Positions 1 to 8,128 of a DNA stretch of 64,000 nucleotides are shown one piece after another; within the stretch, counting starts at the first letter, position 1, and the number at the start of each line of letters is the position of its first letter. The DNA comes from Streptomyces tendae. Lineage in GTDB: Bacteria; Actinomycetota; Actinomycetes; Streptomycetales; Streptomycetaceae. The position numbers were made by a program, and so were the translations under genes. The notes beneath the pieces were generated by a model. The model was not told the DNA's origin. It saw nothing but the letters and a program-made list of their open reading frames with translations, and made no database searches. Location of the stretch: contig NZ_BMUY01000015.1 of assembly GCF_014650435.1 (NCBI RefSeq), positions 153,765 through 217,764 of the forward strand, in the 5' to 3' direction.

Positions 1-699
1 CCGCGCCACGGCCCGCGCGCCGTCGGGCATCCGGAAGGAGCCGACCGGCAGCAGCGCGGCCGGATCGTAGGCGATGCCCGCCTCCGCCAGAGCGGCACGG
101 TAGCCCCGGGTGCGGGCCTCGGCCGTGCCCAGACCCGAGTCGTCGCGCCCGCCGACGGCGAGGATCGTGCGGCGCCCGAGCCCGATCAGATGACGGGTCG
201 CCTCGCGTGCGGCACCCTCGTTGTCGATGGCCACGTGGTCGGCGCCCTCCTCCAGCAGCTCCCCGAGCAGCACGGTGGGCGGGAAGCCCGTGCGGTCCCG
301 CAGGTCGTCGGCGGTCAGCGCGAGCGGACTGAGGATGATCCCGTCCACGAACGTCGAGCCGAACCCGGCCAGCGCCGCCAGCTCGTGGGCGCGGTCCGCC
401 CCGGACTGGTGGATGAGGACCGTCAGGGACCGCTCCTCGGCCTCGCGGATGACATGCCGGGCCAGCTCCGCGAAGTACGGTATGTCCAGCTCCGGGACGA
501 CGAGCGCGATGATGCCGGTCCGGCCCTTGCGCAGGTGACGCCCGGCCAGATTCACCCGGTAGCCGAGGTGTTCGATGGCCTCGCGGACCACCTGCCTGGT
601 CCGGTCGGAGACATGGGCGTAGTCGTTGATGACATTGGACACCGTCTTCTCCGAAACGCCCGCATGACGTGCGACGTCCTTGATCCTGGGCCGTGCCAC
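1..699 (-). CDS. LacI-family transcriptional regulator (3' end cut by window edge)
   Basis: The first 233 codons of a LacI/GalR repressor. The GTG start at 699 follows a GGGAGG ribosome site by about 8 nt. Residues 5-25 form the helix-turn-helix (IKDVARHAGVSEKTVSNVIN), with the usual hinge region to about residue 60. A periplasmic-binding-protein-like effector domain begins at about residue 62 (RTGIIALVVPELDIPYF). The C-terminal part lies outside the window. It diverges from a sugar ABC importer and GH2 glycosidase, and a palindrome sits in that promoter, so it probably represses this operon and is released by a sugar. The effector cannot be read from the sequence. Confidence 0.93.
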   Translation of the reverse strand, partial: MARPRIKDVARHAGVSEKTVSNVINDYAHVSDRTRQVVREAIEHLGYRVNLAGRHLRKGRTGIIALVVPELDIPYFAELARHVIREAEERSLTVLIHQSGADRAHELAALAGFGSTFVDGIILSPLALTADDLRDRTGFPPTVLLGELLEEGADHVAIDNEGAAREATRHLIGLGRRTILAVGGRDDSGLGTAEARTRGYRAALAEAGIAYDPAALLPVGSFRMPDGARAVAR

Positions 700-766
700 C
701 GAGACCTCCCTGCCTCTTTCGCGCTGCCCGAGTCTATGTCCCCGGGCCGATCAACGGCCTCAGCTC

Positions 767-795
767 TTTACAGCCAATGTACATCGATGTAAAAA
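767..795 (+). promoter_or_regulatory. Promoter with embedded LacI-type operator for the sugar importer operon
   Basis: A perfect 12-bp palindrome TACATCGATGTA with the central CG typical of LacI-family operators lies at 780-791. It is nested in an outer inverted repeat TTTACA (767-772) / TGTAAA (788-793). TTTACA can also serve as -35, with a poor -10 TAAAAA at 790-795 after 17 nt, which would put the operator between the two boxes, a classic repression geometry. It lies between the divergent lacI-type gene and the importer. The palindrome is seen directly; its use by this regulator is inferred. Confidence 0.7.
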
Positions 796-834
796 CTAGC
801 CACCGCATGAGCTCCGGCCGTCGAAAGGTCCGCG

Positions 835-2211
835 ATGAGTTCCCGTCTGCCTGCCCAGGGGGCGCCGGCCGTGTCCGCCCCGGTCCGCCGCCCCAGCCGC
901 CGCCGGCTGCTGCGCAACGCCGTGGCCGGGGCCGGAGCCCTGCTCGCCGGGGGCCCGCTGCTGTCCGGCTGCGCCTCACCGGCCTCGGCCTCCGGGGCGT
1001 CCGACCTGAGTGTCTGGGACCTCTTCCAGGGCGGCGACGGCATGCTGATGGACGAGATGATCGAGGCCGTGTCCAACGGGGCCGGCGGAGCCGAGGGCTT
1101 CGACGTCGACCGGACGATCCTGGACTGGGGCCCCTCGTACTACACCAAGCTCGCCATGTCCGCGGCCGGCGGCCGGGCCTCCGACGTGGCCGCCATGCAC
1201 CTGTCCCGGCTGGCCGGCTACGCCCCCGGCGGCCTTGTGGACGCCTTCGACCTGGACCTGCTCGCCGAGTACGGCGTGACGGACAAGGACTTCACCCCGG
1301 CCGTGTGGTCGCGCACGCAGCACGAGGGGACCGTCTACGCCATCCCGCTGGACGTCCACCCCTTCATCGTGTTCTACGACAAGAAGGCCGCCGATCGGGC
1401 CGGGCTCCTGGACACCTCCGGCGAACTGGCCCCCATGGGCTCGCCCGAGGCGCTCCTGGAGGCGGGCAGGGCACTCGCCGAGGCGACCGGGGAAGCTGGC
1501 ATCCTGTTCGGCCACGTCACCGACACGGCACAGAACTGGCGTCTGTTCGCCGGTCTCTACGCGCAGACCGGCGCCTCGTTCGACCTGCCGGACGGCGGTC
1601 CCCCGAAGATCGACGTCGACGCCGCCGTACGCGTCGTGACCCTCATGACCCGGCTCTTCGACGGGAAGACCAACCCCAACAACCTGGACTACAACGGTGC
1701 GCTGGCCGCCTTCAGCAGCGGACGCGGCGGCATGGCCATGCTCGGCGAGTGGGAGCTGCCGACGCTGAAGAAGTCCGGCATGGAGCTGGGCGCCGCGCCC
1801 TTCCCGCAGGTCTTCGAGAAGCCGGCCGTCTACACCGACAGCCACAGCTTCGTCCTCCCGCACCAGGACAGCCCCGACCCGGCCCGGCGCCGCGAGGCCC
1901 ACCGCTACGTCGCGCAGATACTCAAGCAGAGCCTCACCTGGGCGGGCGCCGGACACATCCCCGCCTACCAGCCCGTCCTCGCGGAGCCCGAGTACGCGGC
2001 ACTCGACCCCCAGTCCTCCTACGCCGACGCCGCGAAGGTGGCGGTGCTCGACCCGCCCAACTGGTTCGCGGGCGCCGGTTCCAACTTCCAGAACCGGATG
2101 TGCCAGCCGCTCCAGTCGGCGCTGCTGGGCAACACCACCCCCGAGAAGGCGGTGCGGCAGATGGTCCGCGAGGCGGACACCCTGCTGCGGCAGCCCAACC
2201 CGGTGGCCTGA
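835..2211 (+). CDS. Sugar ABC transporter substrate-binding lipoprotein
   Basis: 458-residue extracellular solute-binding protein (family 1) of a carbohydrate (CUT1) importer. The N-terminus has a twin-arginine stretch (SRRRLLR, residues 21-27), a hydrophobic segment and a lipobox LSGC with Cys46 as the predicted lipid anchor, so it is probably Tat-exported and tethered to the outer membrane face. The ATG is preceded by GAAAGG at suitable spacing. It is the first gene of the importer / glycosidase operon and lies just downstream of the LacI-type operator. No ATPase gene is present, as is usual for Streptomyces sugar importers that share MsiK. The sugar is unknown; the GH2 partner suggests an oligosaccharide or glycoside. 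Confidence 0.92.
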   Translation: MSSRLPAQGAPAVSAPVRRPSRRRLLRNAVAGAGALLAGGPLLSGCASPASASGASDLSVWDLFQGGDGMLMDEMIEAVSNGAGGAEGFDVDRTILDWGPSYYTKLAMSAAGGRASDVAAMHLSRLAGYAPGGLVDAFDLDLLAEYGVTDKDFTPAVWSRTQHEGTVYAIPLDVHPFIVFYDKKAADRAGLLDTSGELAPMGSPEALLEAGRALAEATGEAGILFGHVTDTAQNWRLFAGLYAQTGASFDLPDGGPPKIDVDAAVRVVTLMTRLFDGKTNPNNLDYNGALAAFSSGRGGMAMLGEWELPTLKKSGMELGAAPFPQVFEKPAVYTDSHSFVLPHQDSPDPARRREAHRYVAQILKQSLTWAGAGHIPAYQPVLAEPEYAALDPQSSYADAAKVAVLDPPNWFAGAGSNFQNRMCQPLQSALLGNTTPEKAVRQMVREADTLLRQPNPVA

Positions 2212-2232
2212 CCAGCGAAAGGAGTGACCGAC

Positions 2233-3177
2233 ATGACCACCACCGCACCCCTCGGCGCCGAGGAGCAGACCGGTTCGCCCGCGGCTGAGGCGGACGTCCG
2301 CCGCCGCACCGCGCTCGGCCGCATACGCACCGGCAACGGACTCGTGTTCGTCCTGCCGTTCCTGCTCGTGTTCGGCCTCTTCATGGTCTGGCCGATCGTG
2401 CAGGGGCTCTGGATGAGCTTCACCGACAGCTCCCTCGCCCTGCGCGACACGAGCTTCGTCGGCTTCGACAACTACACCGAGGCGTTCGGCGACCCGGACG
2501 TGTGGAGCAGCCTCGGCAACACCGTCTTCTTCACCGTCGTCTCCAGCGTCCCGCTGGTGCTGGTCGCGCTCGCGATGGCCCTGCTGGTGCACAGCGGGCT
2601 CGCCGGGCAGTGGGCGTGGCGCCTGTCGTTCTTCGCGCCCTACCTGCTGCCCGTGACCGTCGTGACCATGATCTGGACCTGGCTCTACCAGCCCGAACTG
2701 GGCATGGCCAACCAGCTCCTGGACGCCCTCGGCATGGCACCGGTCGGCTGGCTGTCCGACGAGGCCGTCGCCATGTGGTCGGTGGCCGCCCTCACCGTCT
2801 GGTGGACGGTCGGCTTCAACTTCCTGCTCTACCTCGCGGCGCTCCAGTCCCTGCCCACCACCTTCGACGAGGCGGCGGCACTCGACGGGGCCGGCGCCTG
2901 GCGCCGCCTGTGGTCCATCACCCTGCCGCAACTGCGCCGGACCACCGGGCTGGTCGCCATGCTCCAGATCCTGGCCTCCCTCAAGGTCTTCGACCAGATC
3001 TACATCCTCACCAAGGGCGGACCCAACGGGTCCACCCGCCCGGTCCTGGAGTACGTCTACGACGTGGGCTTCACGGGCTACCGCCTCGGCTACGCCTCCG
3101 CCGTCTCGTACCTCTTCTTCGCCCTGATCGTCCTCGTCTCGCTCGTGCAGCTCCGCCTCTTCCGCCGGGAGGACTGA
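2233..3177 (+). CDS. Sugar ABC transporter permease (MalF/UgpA type)
   Basis: 314-residue inner-membrane permease with about six hydrophobic segments. The cytoplasmic EAA loop that docks the ATPase is at about residues 212-232 (DEAAALDGAGAW). I chose the ATG at 2233 because AAAGGAG at 2218-2224 sits 8 nt before it; an in-frame GTG at 2224 overlaps that ribosome site. It follows the binding protein by about 20 nt and is followed closely by the second permease. Together they form the heterodimeric channel of a CUT1 importer. Confidence 0.92.
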   Translation: MTTTAPLGAEEQTGSPAAEADVRRRTALGRIRTGNGLVFVLPFLLVFGLFMVWPIVQGLWMSFTDSSLALRDTSFVGFDNYTEAFGDPDVWSSLGNTVFFTVVSSVPLVLVALAMALLVHSGLAGQWAWRLSFFAPYLLPVTVVTMIWTWLYQPELGMANQLLDALGMAPVGWLSDEAVAMWSVAALTVWWTVGFNFLLYLAALQSLPTTFDEAAALDGAGAWRRLWSITLPQLRRTTGLVAMLQILASLKVFDQIYILTKGGPNGSTRPVLEYVYDVGFTGYRLGYASAVSYLFFALIVLVSLVQLRLFRRED

Positions 3178-3179
3178 CC

Positions 3180-4079
3180 GTGTCCGCAACCGCCACCACC
3201 CTCCGTGCCCGGCGCCGTCCACCCCGCGAAGCAGCCGGCTCACCCCTGCTCCTCGGCCATGGAAGGCTGCCCCGCGTCCTGGCCGGGACCGCGCTCGTCG
3301 TCCTCGCCGTCGTCTGGCTGGTGCCGTTCGTATGGGCGGTCGTCACCTCGCTGCAGAGCGAGGAGGACATCAACACCACCGGTCTCTCCCCCTTCAAGGG
3401 CGCCTTCACCCTGGACGCCTACCAGCAGATCCTGGAACGCGGGAACGTCACCGTCTGGGCCTTCAACAGCTTCCTGATCTCCGCCCTGGTCACGCTGATC
3501 ACCGTCGCGGTCTCCACCCTCGCCGCGTACGGCTTCTCGCGCGGCACCTTCCGCGGCCGCAAGGCACTGCTCGGCGTCACCGTCGCCGCCATCATGGTCC
3601 CGCCGCAGCTGCTCGTCGTGCCGCTGTTCGACCAGATGACCCTGTTCAACCTGGTCGACACCTACGCGGCGGTCATCCTGCCCCAGGTCGTCGCGCCGAT
3701 GATGGTCTTCATCCTCAAGCGGTTCTTCGACGCCATCCCCAGGGAGCTGGAGGAGGCGGCCCGGATCGACGGCGCCTCCGAGTTCCGGGTCTTCCGGTCG
3801 ATCGTGCTGCCGCTCTCACGGCCGATCGTGGCCGCGGTGGCGATCTTCGTCTTCATCGGCGCCTGGAACAACTTCATGTGGCCGTTCATCGTGACCAACG
3901 ACCCGGACCTGATGACCCTCCCGGTGGGCCTGGCCACCGTGAAGGACGCCTACGGCATCCAGTACGCGCAGTCCATGGCCTCCGCGCTGCTCGCGGCGCT
4001 GCCACTGATCGTGGTCTTCCTGCTCTTCCAGCGCCGCATCGTCAACTCCGTGGCCACCACCGGCCTCGGCGGCTCCTGA
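3180..4079 (+). CDS. Sugar ABC transporter permease (MalG/UgpE type)
   Basis: 299-residue permease, partner of the preceding gene. It has a hydrophobic N-terminal helix at about residues 33-55, several further membrane segments and an EAA loop at about residues 189-208 (LEEAARIDGASEFRVF). The GTG start lies 2 nt after the upstream TGA, with GGGAGG inside the end of the upstream gene, so translation is probably coupled. The carbohydrate importer specificity is inferred from family and context. Confidence 0.92.
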   Translation: MSATATTLRARRRPPREAAGSPLLLGHGRLPRVLAGTALVVLAVVWLVPFVWAVVTSLQSEEDINTTGLSPFKGAFTLDAYQQILERGNVTVWAFNSFLISALVTLITVAVSTLAAYGFSRGTFRGRKALLGVTVAAIMVPPQLLVVPLFDQMTLFNLVDTYAAVILPQVVAPMMVFILKRFFDAIPRELEEAARIDGASEFRVFRSIVLPLSRPIVAAVAIFVFIGAWNNFMWPFIVTNDPDLMTLPVGLATVKDAYGIQYAQSMASALLAALPLIVVFLLFQRRIVNSVATTGLGGS

Positions 4080-4146
4080 ACCCAACCCGGCTGTACCCAC
4101 GGGCCCGGCGTTCGCGCGTCCGGCCCACCGATCGACTGGAGCATGT

Positions 4147-5970
4147 GTGCCCACTCACTCCGTACCGCGCCCGGAGTACCCGCGACCGCAGTTCGTGCGC
4201 CGCGACTGGCTCAACCTGAACGGCGCCTGGCAGTTCGAGACCGACCGGGGGGACAGCGGCCTCGAACGCGGTCTGCTCGACCGCGAGCTGCGCGACGAGA
4301 TCCTCGTCCCCTTCCCGCCCGAGTCCGAGCTGTCCGGCATCGGCGACACCGACTTCCTGGAGGCCGTCTGGTACCGGCGGGCCCTCACCCTGCCCGCCGC
4401 CTGGGCCGGACGCCGCGTACTGCTGCACTTCGGCGCCGTCGACCACGACACCACCGTGTGGGCCGACGGCAAGGAGGTCGCCCGGCACCGCGGCGGCTTC
4501 ACGCCCTTCACCGCCGACCTCGGCGACATCGCCGGCGCGGGGGAGGAGGTCGTCATCACCGTCCGGGCCCGCGACCCCAAGTCCGGCCCGCAGGCCCGCG
4601 GCAAGCAGGCGATCAAGTACGCCAACCACGACTGCAACTACACCCGCGTAACTGGCATCTGGCAGACCGTCTGGCTGGAGCCCGTACCCGTCGCGCACCT
4701 GCGGCGCCCGCGGATCACCCCCGACCTGGCCGGCTCCGCCTTCCACCTCGAACTGCCCCTGTCCGGCAACCGCCCGGGCCACCGGGTGCGCGCCGTCCTC
4801 AGCGACGCCGACGGCGAGGTGAGCCGCGCCGAGGCCCGCGCCGACCTGGACCTCGCCCCGCGCCTGCACCTGCCGGTCCCGGACGAGCGGCGGCGCGAGT
4901 GGGGCCCGGACGACCCCCACCTGTACGACCTGCGTCTCGAACTGCTCGACGCAGCGGGCCAGGTGGTCGACAGCGCGGAGAGTTACGCGGGACTGCGCGC
5001 GGTGGGACTGCGCGGCAAGGCCGTCCTGCTCAACGGCCGCCCCGTCTTCCAGCGCCTCGTCCTCGACCAGGGCTGGTACCCGGACGGGCTGATGACCGCA
5101 CCCACCGACGAGGCCCTGGTACGGGACATCGAGCTGGCCATGGCGGCCGGGTTCAACGGGGCCCGGCTGCACCAGAAGGTCTTCGAGGAGCGCTTCCTCC
5201 ACCACGCCGACCGCCTCGGCTACCTGGTCTGGGGCGAGTTCGGCGACTGGGGCTGCGAGACGGGCGGCTCCTCCGGCGACAACCAGAAGCCCGACGCCTC
5301 CTACGTCGCCCAGTGGCTGGAGGCGCTGGAACGCGACTACTCGCACCCCTCGATCATCGGCTGGTGCCCGCTGAACGAGACCTACCAGAAGCTGCACGAC
5401 CGGGTCACCCAACTCGACGACGTGACCCGGGCGATGTTCCTGGCCACCAAGGCCATGGACACCACCCGCCCCGTCGTCGACGCCTCCGGCTACGCCCACC
5501 GGGTCGCCGAGACCGACATCTACGACTCCCACAACTACGAACAGGACCCCGCCGCCTTCCGGCAGTTGATGTCCGGCCTCGCCAAGGACGCGCCCTACGT
5601 CAACGCCCATGAGAGCGGGGCCGCCTACTCCCAGCCCTACCGCGGCCAGCCGTACTTCGTCAGCGAGTTCGGCGGCATCTGGTGGGACCCTCAGGCGGCC
5701 GCCGACCGTTCCGGCGAGGACCGCACCGTCTCCTGGGGCTACGGGGAACGCGTCCGGGGCGAGGACGAGTTCCACGAACGGTTCAGCGGCCTCACCGAGG
5801 TCCTGCTCGGCGACCGCGACATGTTCGGCTACTGCTACACCCAGTTGACCGACGTCTTCCAGGAGCAGAACGGCATCTACCGCTTCGACCGGAGCGAGAA
5901 GCTCGACGTCGCCCGCGTCCGCGACGCCCAGCTGCGCCCCGCGGCCATCGAGGAGCCGGACGCCCGGTAA
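4147..5970 (+). CDS. Glycoside hydrolase family 2 (beta-galactosidase/glucuronidase-like), cytosolic
   Basis: 607-residue GH2 enzyme in the usual order: N-terminal sugar-binding jelly-roll (about 1-180), immunoglobulin-like domain (about 180-285) and TIM barrel (about 285-590). The catalytic acid/base is Glu411 in PLNETYQ and the nucleophile is Glu507 in VSEFGG. There is no signal peptide, so it should act on a glycoside brought in by the upstream importer. GH2 includes beta-galactosidases, beta-glucuronidases, mannosidases and arabinosidases, and the sequence alone does not settle which. Last gene of the LacI-controlled operon, starting at a GTG 67 nt after the second permease. Confidence 0.88.
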   Translation: MPTHSVPRPEYPRPQFVRRDWLNLNGAWQFETDRGDSGLERGLLDRELRDEILVPFPPESELSGIGDTDFLEAVWYRRALTLPAAWAGRRVLLHFGAVDHDTTVWADGKEVARHRGGFTPFTADLGDIAGAGEEVVITVRARDPKSGPQARGKQAIKYANHDCNYTRVTGIWQTVWLEPVPVAHLRRPRITPDLAGSAFHLELPLSGNRPGHRVRAVLSDADGEVSRAEARADLDLAPRLHLPVPDERRREWGPDDPHLYDLRLELLDAAGQVVDSAESYAGLRAVGLRGKAVLLNGRPVFQRLVLDQGWYPDGLMTAPTDEALVRDIELAMAAGFNGARLHQKVFEERFLHHADRLGYLVWGEFGDWGCETGGSSGDNQKPDASYVAQWLEALERDYSHPSIIGWCPLNETYQKLHDRVTQLDDVTRAMFLATKAMDTTRPVVDASGYAHRVAETDIYDSHNYEQDPAAFRQLMSGLAKDAPYVNAHESGAAYSQPYRGQPYFVSEFGGIWWDPQAAADRSGEDRTVSWGYGERVRGEDEFHERFSGLTEVLLGDRDMFGYCYTQLTDVFQEQNGIYRFDRSEKLDVARVRDAQLRPAAIEEPDAR

Positions 5971-5977
5971 CGAGGCC

Positions 5978-6009
5978 GGGGCCGGAGGCGCATCCCCGCC
6001 TCCGGCCCC
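5978..6009. terminator. Bidirectional hairpin terminator
   Basis: Perfect 13-bp GC-rich stem (5978-5990 with 5997-6009) and a 6-nt loop, placed between the convergent GH2 and TauD-family genes. No U-tract, as is common for Streptomyces terminators. Confidence 0.8.
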
Positions 6010-6021
6010 GTACCCGGGGGA

Positions 6022-6960
6022 TCAGAACGGCCGGTCGCCCTCGACGGCGACGCGCTCGGCGACCCGGCGCTCGGACCCGTAGTCACCCACCGCGTAGTGC
6101 TGTGTGGCCCGGTTGTCCCAGAAGGCGATGTCACCGGGCTGCCAGCGCCAGCGCACCTGGTACTCCGGCACGTGCGCCTGCTGGAACAGGAAGCGCAGCA
6201 GCCGGTCGCTCTCGTCGCGGTCCAGGCCGGTGATGTGCGTGGTGAAGGACGTGTTGACGAACAGCATGCGCCGCCCCGTCTCCGGATGCGTGCGCACGAC
6301 CGGGTGCTCCACGGGCGGGAACAGGTCCTGGTGCGGCAGCAGCCGCTCGGTCCCGTAGAACCGCGCGAAGCCCGGGATGAAGTCGTGCACCGCCCGGGCG
6401 CCGTCGATGCGGTCCTTCACCTCCGGGGGCAGGTTGTCGTAGGCCGCCGCCATGTCCGCCCACATCGTGTCCCCGCCGAACGGCGGCACCTCGCGCAGCT
6501 GGAGCACCGCGCCGAGGGCGGGGCGCTCGCGGAAGGTGACATCGGTGTGCCACACGTTCTCGTACGTCGGTGCGGCCCCGGCGCCCTTGTCGAACCGGAC
6601 GACGTCGTCGCTGGAACCGGCGGCGAGCAGCGGGTTGGTCTCCAACTCGCCCCAGTTGCGGGCGAAGTCGCGCTGCTCGGCGGACGTGAGGTGCTGGGCG
6701 CGGAAGAACAGCACCTTCCACTCCAGCAGGGCGCGGTTCAACTCCTCGCGCAGCACGGGGGTGAGCGGGCGCGAGAGGTCGACGCCCCGCAGCTCGGCGC
6801 CGATGGTGCGCGCCTGCGGGACGACCTCGAAGTGTTCGTAGGGCCGGTCCTGCCATCCCTCCGGCAGGCGGCGCAGGATGCGCCGGCCCTCGTAGATCCC
6901 GTCCCCCGGGATGCGTGCTGGGCGCAGGACGGTGCTCGGACCGACGGACGTGACGGACAT
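6022..6960 (-). CDS. TauD/TfdA-family Fe(II)/2-oxoglutarate dioxygenase
   Basis: 312-residue dioxygenase with the metal triad visible: His138 and Asp140 in WHTDVTF and distal His288 in ATQHYAV, followed by the arginine-rich stretch that binds 2-oxoglutarate. The ATG at 6960 is chosen because GGGGAGG lies 7 nt upstream and the fold begins shortly after. The family includes taurine dioxygenase and alkylsulfatases, which release sulfite or sulfate from organosulfur compounds; others hydroxylate unrelated substrates. It stands alone, but is preceded by a leaderless leader-peptide gene, hinting at amino-acid-responsive control. The sulfur role is inferred. Confidence 0.88.
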   Translation of the reverse strand: MSVTSVGPSTVLRPARIPGDGIYEGRRILRRLPEGWQDRPYEHFEVVPQARTIGAELRGVDLSRPLTPVLREELNRALLEWKVLFFRAQHLTSAEQRDFARNWGELETNPLLAAGSSDDVVRFDKGAGAAPTYENVWHTDVTFRERPALGAVLQLREVPPFGGDTMWADMAAAYDNLPPEVKDRIDGARAVHDFIPGFARFYGTERLLPHQDLFPPVEHPVVRTHPETGRRMLFVNTSFTTHITGLDRDESDRLLRFLFQQAHVPEYQVRWRWQPGDIAFWDNRATQHYAVGDYGSERRVAERVAVEGDRPF

Positions 6961-7132
6961 GGGAGTCCTCCCCTTGTATGACGTACGCGTGAGATCCGGC
7001 CGGGGACGGCGCGGGACCACCGCCGAGCGGCCGGGGAAACGAGGTGCTGCGGGTGCTCCGGGCCGTGGACCGGAGAGAAGGCCGACGGACTACGACGCGA
7101 CGGGCGTCGGACGGTCGGTACGAGGAAGGCCG

Positions 7133-7213
7133 TTAGAGGCCGGAACGCTCACAGCCGGTCCGCTCGGGCACGCGGGGACACTCCGCGATGGTGCCGAACC
7201 GGTGTGTGGTCAT
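7133..7213 (-). CDS. Putative 26-residue leader peptide upstream of the TauD-family gene
   Basis: A short ORF with two Cys codons (residues 12 and 21, in AECPRVPERTGCERSGL) starts at ATG 7213 and ends at TAA 7133-7135. It has no Shine-Dalgarno, but an excellent promoter places the start codon about 7 nt after the -10 box, so it would be translated from a leaderless mRNA. The 172-nt stretch between it and the TauD-family start can form hairpins, for example CTCCGG/CCGGAG at 7056-7075. This layout resembles the small leader peptides that precede sulfur-assimilation genes in actinomycetes. Its role as an attenuator is inference; no homology search was possible. Confidence 0.5.
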   Translation of the reverse strand: MTTHRFGTIAECPRVPERTGCERSGL

Positions 7214-7249
7214 GACACCGATTGTGTGATCTTCGCCCGTCCGTGTCAA
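7214..7249 (-). promoter_or_regulatory. Near-consensus promoter driving the leader peptide and TauD-family gene
   Basis: On the minus strand: TTGACA (7244-7249), exactly 17 nt, CACAAT (7221-7226), then 7 nt to the ATG of the leader peptide. The -35 box is a perfect vegetative consensus. It lies directly beside the stop codon of the upstream amidotransferase gene. Confidence 0.75.
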
Positions 7250-7254
7250 CAGGG

Positions 7255-8088
7255 TCACGGTTGACGCGGAACGAAGGGGAGCAGGTCGTCCCCCTCCGGC
7301 TGGACGACGCCGTAGCTGTTCTCGGGCACCTTGTTCCACACGCCGGGCAGGTCGCCCAGGGGCTCCGAAACGATCAGGCGGGTGCTGTCGGACGCTTCCC
7401 TGAGGAACGGCAACGAGGGATGCAGCGCGCGCAGGCTCTCCACCCGGCTGCTGTAGTAGAGCGAGCGCGACTGGGCCTGGCTGGAGTAGCGGAAGGCCCA
7501 CAGGCGGTGTCCGTCGGTCACGGCGACCGTCATCTGCAGCGGGAACTCCACGCCGTGCTCGTGGCCGATCTCCTCCACCAGCCCCGCCATCCGGGCCACG
7601 GCACCGGGAGGGTCCTCCTCCAGGCCGAGCGTGAGCGCCAGATAGAACATCATCTCCGAGTCGGTCGATCCCTCGATGTCGAGGTACAGCCGCGGATCGA
7701 CGGCCAGGGCGAGGTCCCGGCGCAGCCGGTGGAACTCGGCGATCGCGCCGTTGTGCATCCACATCCACCGGCCGTGGCGGAACGGGTGGCAGTTGGTCTG
7801 CTGCACGGGGCTGCCCGTGGAGGCCCGGATGTGCGCGAAGAACAGGGGCGAGCGGACATGGCTCGCGATCTCCCGCAGGTTGCGGTTGCTCCAGGCCGGC
7901 CCGATCTCCCGGACGATCGCGGGGGTCGTCATCTCAGGCCCGAACCAGCCGACGCCGAACCCGTCCCCGTTCGTCGTCTCGACGCCCATGCGGGCGTGCA
8001 GACTCTGGTCGATGAGCGAGTGCTCGGGCTGGTAGAGCAGGGTCTCCAGGAGCACGGGTGTCCCGGAGTAGGCGAGCCATCGGCACAT
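7255..8088 (-). CDS. Class II glutamine amidotransferase (YafJ/EgtC-like)
   Basis: 277-residue Ntn-type glutamine amidotransferase. Cys2, exposed after removal of Met1, is the expected nucleophile (MCRWLAYSG), followed by NGDGFGVGW and the substrate motif AHIRASTG, all typical of the YafJ/EgtC group. It lies 40 nt downstream of a glutamate-cysteine-ligase-like gene on the same strand, so the two are probably co-transcribed. In ergothioneine synthesis EgtC removes a gamma-glutamyl group made by EgtA, so this pair may add and remove gamma-glutamyl groups. No EgtB or EgtD lies nearby, so ergothioneine itself cannot be claimed. Confidence 0.85.
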   Translation of the reverse strand: MCRWLAYSGTPVLLETLLYQPEHSLIDQSLHARMGVETTNGDGFGVGWFGPEMTTPAIVREIGPAWSNRNLREIASHVRSPLFFAHIRASTGSPVQQTNCHPFRHGRWMWMHNGAIAEFHRLRRDLALAVDPRLYLDIEGSTDSEMMFYLALTLGLEEDPPGAVARMAGLVEEIGHEHGVEFPLQMTVAVTDGHRLWAFRYSSQAQSRSLYYSSRVESLRALHPSLPFLREASDSTRLIVSEPLGDLPGVWNKVPENSYGVVQPEGDDLLPFVPRQP

Positions 8089-8128
8089 CGCTCCGTCGCC
8101 TCCCTAGCGGCCTCGGGCGCCCCGGACG

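Noticed and set aside
2224..3177. GTG at 2224 as start of the first permease
   Set aside because: It lies within the AAAGGAG ribosome site that serves the ATG at 2233.
976..3243. Long open frame on the minus strand (755 codons) across the sugar importer genes
   Set aside because: It is antisense to three recognisable genes, has Arg/Gly/His-rich low-complexity composition and no ribosome site; a by-product of very high GC.
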